Assembly (NCBI GenBank): GCA_965277595.1
Contig: CBDIDH010000002.1
Span: 1,054,001 to 1,118,000 of the forward strand
Source of the DNA: CBDIDH01 sp965277595
GTDB taxonomy: Bacteria; Planctomycetota; Planctomycetia; Isosphaerales; Isosphaeraceae
Length of the DNA stretch: 64,000 nt
Direction: 5' to 3'
Part shown: positions 44,963 to 52,228 of the stretch, in pieces
Layout: every line of letters begins with the position of its first letter
Position numbering within the stretch: the stretch's first letter is position 1
Made by a program: the position numbers and the translations under genes
The notes under the pieces: model-generated
The model's database searches: none
Told to the model about the DNA's origin: nothing
Seen by the model: only the letters and a program-made list of their open reading frames with translations

Positions 44963-46075
44963 TTATTTCCGGGTCATTGGGGCTGACTTCGGATTGAGGG
45001 CGTCGACGAGAAGGGCCTCGGCGGGGGGCTGGTAATGGGGGATTTCCACCCAGCGCGGGGCGGGCCTTGGATCGCCCAGAAGCTGGGGGCGAAGGACGCC
45101 CGCGACGGCGTCGCTAAAGGCGACGGCGCCGAGGCTGTTCAGGTGGGTCAGGTCAAAGAGGCTCTCGGGCGTGTACCCGGCGTGTCGGCCGTCAATCACG
45201 TTGAGGTTGGGGTGGCGCGTTTGCAGGGTGCGAAGAAAGGCCATGTAACCGGCGTCCCAGCCTCCGCGCTCGCGGCAAGACTGGATGCCGGGATAATAAG
45301 GCGGCAGGAGCCAGTAAACCTTCACCCCGCGCGACGCGGCGAGATCAAGAAAGCGTTCGGTAAAGACCGCGTTGAGAGGATGCGCCTGCCAGGGAGTCGG
45401 CACATAGTTGGCGATCAGACCGGCGCGGGGATCGGGGCCGTCGGCGGTGGGCAACGCCTGGGCGCCGCGGTTTCGAATGGTATTCCAGCGCCGCGCGCGG
45501 ACATCTTCAATCGCCGGGCGCGTCGATTGACCCGCCAGCGCACCGAGAACCACCGACCGGATCTCCCAGCGGGCCTTGTAGCTTGGCAAGAGTTCGGCAA
45601 GGGCGGTCGCGCTGAAGAAATTGAGCGAGCGCGCCGCCCAGGCGAGTTCGCCGCAATCGCGAAGGCTGGCCAGTTCGGGCCAGAGGCGGTTCATCGACGT
45701 GGGATCGGCGTCGAGGAGTTCGCCATCAACGAGCACGGCGGCAGGCTTCGACCCGGAATCGAGGGCACGTCGGAGCAGGAAATAACTGGCCGGGGCCTGA
45801 CCCTTGAAGACCGCGAGGTTGTAGGCGTCGCGTTCCAGGCGGGTTGAGAGCACCTTGGGCAAGACGCCGTGCAGGACCAGGCTATCTCCAAAGCAGAGCA
45901 CCGCGCTTTTTTTCGCCTCGCGCGCCGAGGCCGACTGACCGCTCCACTTCCACGACTGAGCCCAGATCGTCGTGAACTCGCGATCGTGCCGGGTCACGAA
46001 CCCTTCCACGAGGAGAACCAGGCCCAGCATTCCGATCGCCCCGATCGGCCACGGTCTGCCCTGGAGGTTTCGCAT
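44963..46075 (-). CDS. Membrane-anchored SGNH-like protein, copy 1
   Basis: A 370-residue protein with an N-terminal membrane anchor (PIGAIGMLGLVLLVEGFVT) and an SGNH-like domain. The Ser block is AVLCFGDSLVLHGVLP and the Asp-His block is DLTHLNSLGAVAFSD, both with the catalytic residues kept. A shared segment, LAASRGVKVYWLLPP, is nearly identical in the related protein at 49955. Such proteins often add or remove acyl groups on exported polysaccharides. The ATG at 46075 has AAGGGA about nine bases upstream; the frame is open further upstream through the pentamer tract, but that N-terminus is repetitive. It is the last gene of a run with the two GT-C-type genes. Confidence 0.8.
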   Translation of the reverse strand: MRNLQGRPWPIGAIGMLGLVLLVEGFVTRHDREFTTIWAQSWKWSGQSASAREAKKSAVLCFGDSLVLHGVLPKVLSTRLERDAYNLAVFKGQAPASYFLLRRALDSGSKPAAVLVDGELLDADPTSMNRLWPELASLRDCGELAWAARSLNFFSATALAELLPSYKARWEIRSVVLGALAGQSTRPAIEDVRARRWNTIRNRGAQALPTADGPDPRAGLIANYVPTPWQAHPLNAVFTERFLDLAASRGVKVYWLLPPYYPGIQSCRERGGWDAGYMAFLRTLQTRHPNLNVIDGRHAGYTPESLFDLTHLNSLGAVAFSDAVAGVLRPQLLGDPRPAPRWVEIPHYQPPAEALLVDALNPKSAPMTRK

Positions 46076-46100
46076 GAGAAGAAGTCCCTTTTCGTCCGTG

Positions 46101-46150
46101 CCGATCCGATCCGATTCGATCCGATCCGATCCGATTTGGTCCGGTTCCAT
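46101..46150. repeat. GATCC pentamer tract
   Basis: A run of pentamers, mostly GATCC with variants such as GATTC and GATTT, covers about 45 bases in the 82-base gap between the GT87-like stop and the SGNH start. In the open frame continuing upstream of the SGNH gene it encodes Ile-Gly-Ser-Asp-Arg-type repeats. Pentamers are not frame-neutral, so length changes would alter any reading frame that includes them. Confidence 0.75.
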
Positions 46151-46157
46151 CCATGAT

Positions 46158-47543
46158 TCAAGGTTTTCGACCGAACGACCGAAGTCTCGATCGAAGCCGG
46201 TCCCGTGTCGCCATTGCCTTGAAGGTTATCGGCGATTGGTCGCCAATCATGATAACTCCGGGGCGCAGCTCAAGGGCTCGCCTCATCAGGCTCAGGCCGA
46301 CGGCGTAGAGCGCGGCGAGCTTGATGTAAAAGAGCCATTCGCCCCGGATGGCCAGAGAAAACGGTTGCCACCAGACCAGAAGTAGGCCCAGGGCCAGGTG
46401 AACAGGAGGCGGGTCGCGGGGGTCCCAGACGGCCAGGGCCGCGAGTGGCAAAATGACGAGGTTGTAGTCCACGGAGTATGGCATCGCGAAGGTGGCGGAG
46501 GCCGTCAGCCAGAGAAGCCAGGGGAAAATGAGCGGACCCGGGCAGGCGGATCGACCAATCCGACGACTCACCAGAACCACGGGCGGGATCAGCAAGAGGG
46601 TCGCCGCATACGGTGGCGGAACCTTGCGCATGAGCGGGATGAACCGCTGAACCCAGAGCGAACGCCACTCGCCGATGATCGAATGATTCGTCGGCAGGGT
46701 TGGATAGCGCTTCGGGATGCTCTGAGAGATCGCCAGGCCGTTCTCGATCGACTTGCGGACGTTGTCGAGGTCATACACGCCAATCAAACCGGCGACAACC
46801 ACGAACGCGGCCAGACCTCGCCAGCGCCGCAGGGCGAGGAAGGCGATCACGGCCAGACCCGGGTAATACTTCAGCCAGGCCGTGACCGCCAGAAGCGCCC
46901 CCGCCGCCAGGTCGCGCCAGGAGGCCGGTTCGCGAAGCAACCAGGCGACGGCCAGAAGCGCCGGGATCACCGCGGGGTCGCACTGGCCGCGCTCCATCGC
47001 CAGGAGGGCGGGAGTGCTCCAGGCCAGACCCGCGAGGATCAGGGCCAGCGGTAGCCTGCAAAGCGTCAGTTCCTCGCGCGTTCGCCAGGCCGCGAACCCG
47101 CCCAGGCCGAGAACACTCGCCAGTGTTGTGAGCCAGATTTTGACCGCCGCGTCGGGCGAGACAAGGGTCACCCAGGCGAAGAGGCGAGGGACCATCGGCG
47201 GGTAGGGAAAGGCCATGCACGCCCAGTCGTCTCGCAGCCGGTACGGGTTGATTCCCGAAGCGTAGACACGCGCGACGTGGTCGAGATGCACCCGGAAATC
47301 GCCCGCCATGAACCGAAGGGCGGGAACCCAGGTGAGTTGACCGAGCGCGAACCTGTTGTCGCCAACGCTCTTGATCCAGACCCAGGCCCAGGCCGCGAGC
47401 ATCAGTAAGGCCAGCGCCGAGACGACCGCGTGCGCAGTTCCGGGCGCCCGGTTCGACGACCGAGAGCGCGAACCGTCGGCTCGCCACATCGGCGGTCTCG
47501 ATTCGCGGCGGGCGCGGGACGTCTCGCGTGCCGGAATGCTCAT
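46158..47543 (-). CDS. GT87 / DUF2029-like membrane glycosyltransferase
   Basis: A 461-residue polytopic membrane protein. The first loop after the first helix (FRVHLDHVARVYASGINPYR) and the motif MERGQCDPAVIPALLAVAWL match the style of GT87 (DUF2029) mannosyltransferase-like proteins of the GT-C fold. About ten hydrophobic segments follow. GT-C enzymes use a polyprenyl-phosphate sugar donor at the outer face of the membrane. The gene overlaps the preceding gene (47540) by four bases and precedes the SGNH gene, consistent with one operon. Substrate is inferred only from family. Confidence 0.85.
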   Translation of the reverse strand: MSIPARETSRARRESRPPMWRADGSRSRSSNRAPGTAHAVVSALALLMLAAWAWVWIKSVGDNRFALGQLTWVPALRFMAGDFRVHLDHVARVYASGINPYRLRDDWACMAFPYPPMVPRLFAWVTLVSPDAAVKIWLTTLASVLGLGGFAAWRTREELTLCRLPLALILAGLAWSTPALLAMERGQCDPAVIPALLAVAWLLREPASWRDLAAGALLAVTAWLKYYPGLAVIAFLALRRWRGLAAFVVVAGLIGVYDLDNVRKSIENGLAISQSIPKRYPTLPTNHSIIGEWRSLWVQRFIPLMRKVPPPYAATLLLIPPVVLVSRRIGRSACPGPLIFPWLLWLTASATFAMPYSVDYNLVILPLAALAVWDPRDPPPVHLALGLLLVWWQPFSLAIRGEWLFYIKLAALYAVGLSLMRRALELRPGVIMIGDQSPITFKAMATRDRLRSRLRSFGRKP

Positions 47544-49804
47544 TTCGTCACCGTCCCGGGTTTCTCGGCGGTCGCGCGACGGGCGAGTTCGGCCTGGCGC
47601 GCGGGTTCGAGCTTCACGCCGGAAACGAGAAGGCTGTACGGTCGGTCGTCGTCTTCGTCAATCTGGTCGGAACGGGTCAAGGGGCGACGGTTTTTGCCGT
47701 CGCAGACGAGTTCCAGGTCCGTCAGGCCGCCATCGAGCTTGAAGGGGGCCGAGGTCAACGTCCGGGGCGCATCGGTTCCGACGGTGAACGTGAACAGGTC
47801 GCGGCCTCGCGATTTCAGGTGAACCGTCCGCGCGGATCGAAAGGCGATCGCCGAGAGGTGAAAGACGAGGTCCTGGTCGGGCGTTGGGTTGAAGACGGCC
47901 ATCCGGGCGACCTGGGCCGTCGGGCAGAAGGGCCAGCGCTTCCAGTTCACGCCGTAAAGCCAGCCGTCGGTCGTGAGCAAGACCGGCCGCGTCGGCACGT
48001 TCAGACGCGCGGGGTCGTGAACGATCACGCCGTCGCCCGCCGCGATCCGCGCATGCCTGAGCACGGCCTCAAGGCGGTTCACCGGCGCCTGGTTGTCGGC
48101 CAGGGCGCCCGGCCAGTAATGAAGGACAATGCGGTCAAAACCGTGGTGTTGCGCGAAGAGCCAGACGTAATCGCGATAGTCAACGTCAACGACGAGGCTG
48201 ATATTTTCGTGGTCGGGATCGTCGAGAAACCCCTTCTTGCGGATCAGCGGGGTGTTGAAGGGGGAGCTGTGATAGACGCGTTCGTTAAAGGCGTCGTTGT
48301 CGTGCCCGCTATACCCGGCGCTGGTGCGGCCCCGATGGATCGACTGCCAGTAGGCGGCGGTCGAACCAAGAGTATCCACCGCGCCCGAGGGCATCATCGG
48401 GATCTCCAGAATCGTCCGCGCCTCGCCCGAGGCCATCAGGTTTCGATAGTAGCCGGGCAGGGGGGGAATTACCGACCCCGTGAACGAATCCAGGCGCAAA
48501 TCGACCATCACCACGACCGCCAGCCCGGCGACGATCGCCACTCGCGCCCAGGGCTTGCGCAGAGGCCGCAGCAAATGCGCCAGCGCCGCCGCGGCGACGA
48601 CCGCCGCGCACTGGCAGGCGAGCAGGTTGAATCGGCCTGGATTTCGGGTCAACCGGTAAAAGGGGAGAGCCTTCCAGAGCCAGTCGGCGGGCATCGGGAT
48701 CGCATACGGGCCGATGTCGACCGAGACGCCGAGCGAGAGGATGACCAGCATCGCCAGCATCAGCCACCAGTACGAGGCTCTCGGAAAGGTCAGTCGTTTC
48801 AGGGCCGCGTACGCGAGCAAGGCCATCGCCACGAGGCCGAGATACGACGCCCCCTCGCCCATCCGGCCGCCGCCATGCCCGAGGCGTTCGTAAACGTCAA
48901 AAGGCAAGAGATGGCCCAGCGCCTGAAAAGGGGTCGGCACGGCGTAGCCCCAGGGCGCGGCCTTGTAATAGGCGAACTGCGAGTATTCCCGACGCATCGA
49001 ATCGCCATGCGCGACCGCCCAGAACTGACCGGCGAAGAGCAAGACCAGCGGCGGCAAGACCATCGCCGAGAACGCCGCGAGCCAGCCAATTCGTTCTCGC
49101 AGCCAGGGCCAGGCCCCGGCGCGTCCCTCGCCGACGACCCGCCAGGCGAGGTAAAGCGCCGCGGGAGGAATCGCCAGGACGAGGAAATACGCCGCGCCCA
49201 TCGTCATCACGACCAGCCCCGCGGCCGAGGCCAGCAGGTTGCGGCGATCGGGACGGTCAATAAAGGTGAGCCAGGACGCCAGAAAGAGCGAGAAGCCCCC
49301 CGCGTAGAGGAGCTCCAGATGCGCGACGGCGTGAACCATCATCGGCGTGGCGAGCATCCCCAGCAGGCCCGCGAGCCAGGCCGCGCAAGGGTCGTCGGTC
49401 ACCCGTCGGGCGAGCAGGAACGTGGCCAGGGCCGTGAACAAAAACCCGCCAAACCAGAGCAGGTTGTAACACGCCACGTCGTTCGGCAAGATCGCCGAGA
49501 GGGGAAAATACAGAAGGCCCTGCAAGTGCATCGGCGAGAAATGACCGAGCGGCGCTCCGATCGGAAACTGAATCTCGGGACAGACAAACGGCGGACGCCC
49601 TTCCAGCGCGCACGCCTTGTACCAGCGCATCACCCAGAGGTGCATCAGCGGATCGGCCCGGGTCATCGGCAGCCGGGTCGAAAAATGCGTGATCGCCGGA
49701 TACGTCGCCGCGACCAGACAGACGGCATACAGCCCGAGCGCGACCGCGACCGTCCCGAAACCTCGGTCTCGGCCCTTCTTGATCTCACGGTCGGCCTGGC
49801 TCAT
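47540..49804 (-). CDS. GT-C-like polytopic membrane protein with soluble C-terminal domain
   Basis: A 754-residue protein with about 11-12 membrane helices in residues 20-440, then a soluble C-terminal domain of about 250 residues with beta-sandwich-like strands. An acidic pair follows the first helix (RADPLMHLWVMRWYKA), similar in place to the Asp motif of GT-C enzymes. The overall style resembles YfhO-type membrane proteins, but I am not certain of the family. GGGGGA five bases before ATG 49804 is a good ribosome site. The stop overlaps the next gene by four bases, so translation is coupled. Confidence 0.8.
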   Translation of the reverse strand: MSQADREIKKGRDRGFGTVAVALGLYAVCLVAATYPAITHFSTRLPMTRADPLMHLWVMRWYKACALEGRPPFVCPEIQFPIGAPLGHFSPMHLQGLLYFPLSAILPNDVACYNLLWFGGFLFTALATFLLARRVTDDPCAAWLAGLLGMLATPMMVHAVAHLELLYAGGFSLFLASWLTFIDRPDRRNLLASAAGLVVMTMGAAYFLVLAIPPAALYLAWRVVGEGRAGAWPWLRERIGWLAAFSAMVLPPLVLLFAGQFWAVAHGDSMRREYSQFAYYKAAPWGYAVPTPFQALGHLLPFDVYERLGHGGGRMGEGASYLGLVAMALLAYAALKRLTFPRASYWWLMLAMLVILSLGVSVDIGPYAIPMPADWLWKALPFYRLTRNPGRFNLLACQCAAVVAAAALAHLLRPLRKPWARVAIVAGLAVVVMVDLRLDSFTGSVIPPLPGYYRNLMASGEARTILEIPMMPSGAVDTLGSTAAYWQSIHRGRTSAGYSGHDNDAFNERVYHSSPFNTPLIRKKGFLDDPDHENISLVVDVDYRDYVWLFAQHHGFDRIVLHYWPGALADNQAPVNRLEAVLRHARIAAGDGVIVHDPARLNVPTRPVLLTTDGWLYGVNWKRWPFCPTAQVARMAVFNPTPDQDLVFHLSAIAFRSARTVHLKSRGRDLFTFTVGTDAPRTLTSAPFKLDGGLTDLELVCDGKNRRPLTRSDQIDEDDDRPYSLLVSGVKLEPARQAELARRATAEKPGTVTK

Positions 49805-49841
49805 TCATCCCCCTGATCGTCGACCGACGACTTTATCATTT

Positions 49842-49920
49842 AGGACCGATGGCCAAGGACCGATGACCAATGACCAATAATTAAAATTCATGGATTCTTC
49901 TAATCGGTCATTGGTCATTA
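49842..49920. repeat. GACCNAN inverted-repeat element 10
   Basis: The left arm contains AGGACCGATGGCCAAGGACC and GATGACCAATGACCAATA. The right arm is TAATCGGTCATTGGTCATTA, ending near 49920, with an AT-rich loop of about 30 bases. It separates the GT-C operon from the second SGNH gene. Confidence 0.85.
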
Positions 49921-49954
49921 ACATCTTTTCGACCCGATCGACAGATCGTCACTC

Positions 49955-51094
49955 TTAGCGCCGGAGCGACTGGCCCGACTCGATCGCGATCCGCGACTGA
50001 TCGAGGTCTTCAATCGCGGGCGAAGGACTGGACGGCTTCCGATCGCGGAGACGCGGCAGATGCACCCAGTTCGGCCGGGGCGCGGCGCGATCGGCGGACA
50101 TCTCGGCCGCGAGGGCCTCGCTGAGCGCGATCGCGCCGAGGCGGTTCACGTGAGCCCAGTCCACGAACTGCGCGCGATCAAAGCCGGCGCGGCGGGCATC
50201 GACGATCTCGACGCCGGGCCGCCCCTGGATGGTCTCGCGGAGAAATTGATCAAATCGGGTGTCCTGACCGTTGGCGTCGCAGAGGGCCTGAACTTCCGGG
50301 TCAATCGGCGGCAGGAACCAGTAAACCTTCACCCCGCGCGAGGCGGCGAGGTCGAGAAGGCGGTTCACGTACTGAGCGTTCACCGGGTCGCACGACCAGG
50401 GATGAGGGTAATTGGCGAGGTAGTCGTTCGCGGCGTGAATCGGGTTGTTGACGACCTGCAAGAGCTGCGCGCCGCGGTTCTGATCCCAGTTTCGCGTGTG
50501 AAAGGCGAAGAACCGGCCGCGGGCCAGTGTCTCGCCTTTCAAGGCGGTCATGATTCCCAGTCGAAGCGTTTCACGCTCGCGACTCGTCGGCAAGAGGCGA
50601 TCGACAAGATACGGTAAGAGGATCGATGGATCGCGCGCCGAGGTCGCGAGCTCCCAGGCGTCTCGACACGTTAAAAGCCTCGGCCAGCGCTTTTGCGAAC
50701 GCGCGCGGGGATCGAGCGCCAGGACGTGCGGCAGGCTTTCGACCACGATGGCCGACGGTCTTGCTCCGGCCTCGATCGCCTCGCGGAAGAGGACGTAGCT
50801 GGTCACCGGGCTTCCGGCCAGGACCGCGAGGTTGTAACACTTGAGGCCAGTCCGGCCTTCGATCACCGTCGGGGCGACCCCGAACTTCAGGGCGCTATCG
50901 CCCAGGCAGAGGACATCGCAGGGTTTCACATAGCGCGCGGCGATCCGTTGATTGCGGACCCAGTCGTCGGTGGCCTCGGGAACGTCCAGGCGTTGCCAGG
51001 CGTGTCCCCACTCGACCGCCGCCACGAGGGCGAGCATTCCCGCGAAGCCCCAGGGGACTTTCGACGCCTTCGACGGGCGATTCTTGACCATCAT
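49955..51094 (-). CDS. Membrane-anchored SGNH-like protein, copy 2
   Basis: A 379-residue relative of the protein at 44963. It has an N-terminal anchor (WGFAGMLALVAAVEWGHAW) and the SGNH blocks DVLCLGDSALKFGVAP and DWAHVNRLGAIALSE, with catalytic Ser, Asp and His present. The shared LAASRGVKVYWFLPP segment and GAQLLQ/GAQALP region show the two are paralogues; overall identity by eye is moderate. The positions of the two paralogues, either side of two GT-C genes, suggest a common pathway such as acyl modification of a surface polymer. The start may be either of two Met codons (51094 or 51091). Confidence 0.8.
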   Translation of the reverse strand: MMVKNRPSKASKVPWGFAGMLALVAAVEWGHAWQRLDVPEATDDWVRNQRIAARYVKPCDVLCLGDSALKFGVAPTVIEGRTGLKCYNLAVLAGSPVTSYVLFREAIEAGARPSAIVVESLPHVLALDPRARSQKRWPRLLTCRDAWELATSARDPSILLPYLVDRLLPTSRERETLRLGIMTALKGETLARGRFFAFHTRNWDQNRGAQLLQVVNNPIHAANDYLANYPHPWSCDPVNAQYVNRLLDLAASRGVKVYWFLPPIDPEVQALCDANGQDTRFDQFLRETIQGRPGVEIVDARRAGFDRAQFVDWAHVNRLGAIALSEALAAEMSADRAAPRPNWVHLPRLRDRKPSSPSPAIEDLDQSRIAIESGQSLRR

Positions 51095-51225
51095 GCCGGG
51101 CGACTTCGGGTGGTTTCCGTGCTTCCATGACGGACCGGGGTGCGCGGCATTCTGGTGCGGAGACTCTGATACGCGGTTCGGGCGTGCGTGTCAATCGCGC
51201 CTTTGGGGGGAGAATCGAGGAGAAA

Positions 51226-51288
51226 GGACCAATGACCGAGGACCAAGTGAGGAAGTCAGGCTAGTCGGTCATTGGTCATCGGCCATTC
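51226..51288. repeat. GACCNAN inverted-repeat element 11
   Basis: The left arm (51226-51246) is AGGACCAATGACCGAGGACC and the right arm (51265-51288) is GTCGGTCATTGGTCATCGGC. The central GACCAATGACCGA pairs exactly. The loop is only about 18 bases, making this one of the most compact hairpins of the family. Confidence 0.85.
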
Positions 51289-51306
51289 TCAAGGAATGAT
51301 CGCCGA

Positions 51307-52200
51307 TCAGGAACGGGTCGAGGGGTCGTCGATGCGTTCGACGTCGACGGCGACGCGGAGGGAGTGGCGACCGCCGCCGAGGATGACGCCGCGAACGGGG
51401 CTGACGTCGTCGTAGTCTCGACCCCAGGCGACGAGGATGTGCTTCAAATGGGGAATCACGTCATTCGTCGGATCAACATCCGTCCAGCCGGTTTGCGGAC
51501 AGAAGACGGATAACCAGGCGTGCGAGGCATCGGCGCCGATGAGGCGAGCCTGGCCGGGCGGGGGCATCGTCTGAAGGTATCCGCTGACATAACGCGCCGC
51601 CAGACCGAGAGACCGCAGGCAGCCGATCTGCAAGTGCGCGAAGTCTTGACAGACACCCCGTTTCAGTCGAAAAACCTCAGTAACGGGCGTCGCGATCGTC
51701 GTGGCCGACGAGTCAAACGTGAACTCTTTATAAATCCGATGCGTCAGGTCCAGAGCGGCTTCAAGAATCGGCCGACCGGGGGTGAACGAGGGAAGGGCGT
51801 ATTCGTGCAAGCAGGGGTCGCGCTTCACGTAAGGCGAGTCAAAGGTGAACTGATAGGCATCGATCGTCGAGGCGGAACGATCGGACCGGAGGTATCGGCG
51901 GACGTCTTCCCAGGGCATCGTCCGGGCGGGGTCGACCAGGTCGATCGGGTGGACCTTGACCAGGTTCGAGGCCCGGAAGCTGAGGGTTCGGTGCGGGACC
52001 TGAATGGCGAACGAGGTGACCGGGTTGCCGAAGTAGTCGGTCTGCGAGATCGTCACCGCGGGAGAGACGCTCAGGGTTAACTCGTCGCGGACGAGCGTTT
52101 GCCGGGCGCAGGGCCTGGGCTTGAGGTGGACCAGGTTGTGGCTGATCGAGACATCGTTGCGATAGCGATACGTGGTCTCGTGGCTGACCTGATAGAGCAT
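51307..52200 (-). CDS. Transglutaminase-family protein
   Basis: A 297-residue protein starting MLYQVSHETTYRYRNDVSIS. The N-terminal beta region is followed by a papain-like transglutaminase core with Cys in GVCQDFAHLQIGCLRSLGLA, His in ASHAWLSVFCPQTGW and Asp in VDPTNDVIPH. Homologues in this cluster type are predicted to be peptidases or amide-bond-forming enzymes. A GTG at 52225-52227 would start a slightly longer form overlapping the previous stop region; ATG at 52200 is preferred because the usual family N-terminus begins there. It is downstream of the ATP-grasp/alpha-E gene with a 28-base gap. Confidence 0.9.
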   Translation of the reverse strand: MLYQVSHETTYRYRNDVSISHNLVHLKPRPCARQTLVRDELTLSVSPAVTISQTDYFGNPVTSFAIQVPHRTLSFRASNLVKVHPIDLVDPARTMPWEDVRRYLRSDRSASTIDAYQFTFDSPYVKRDPCLHEYALPSFTPGRPILEAALDLTHRIYKEFTFDSSATTIATPVTEVFRLKRGVCQDFAHLQIGCLRSLGLAARYVSGYLQTMPPPGQARLIGADASHAWLSVFCPQTGWTDVDPTNDVIPHLKHILVAWGRDYDDVSPVRGVILGGGRHSLRVAVDVERIDDPSTRS

Positions 52201-52228
52201 CGGCGTCAGTGGTCCGTCCGTGGTCACG

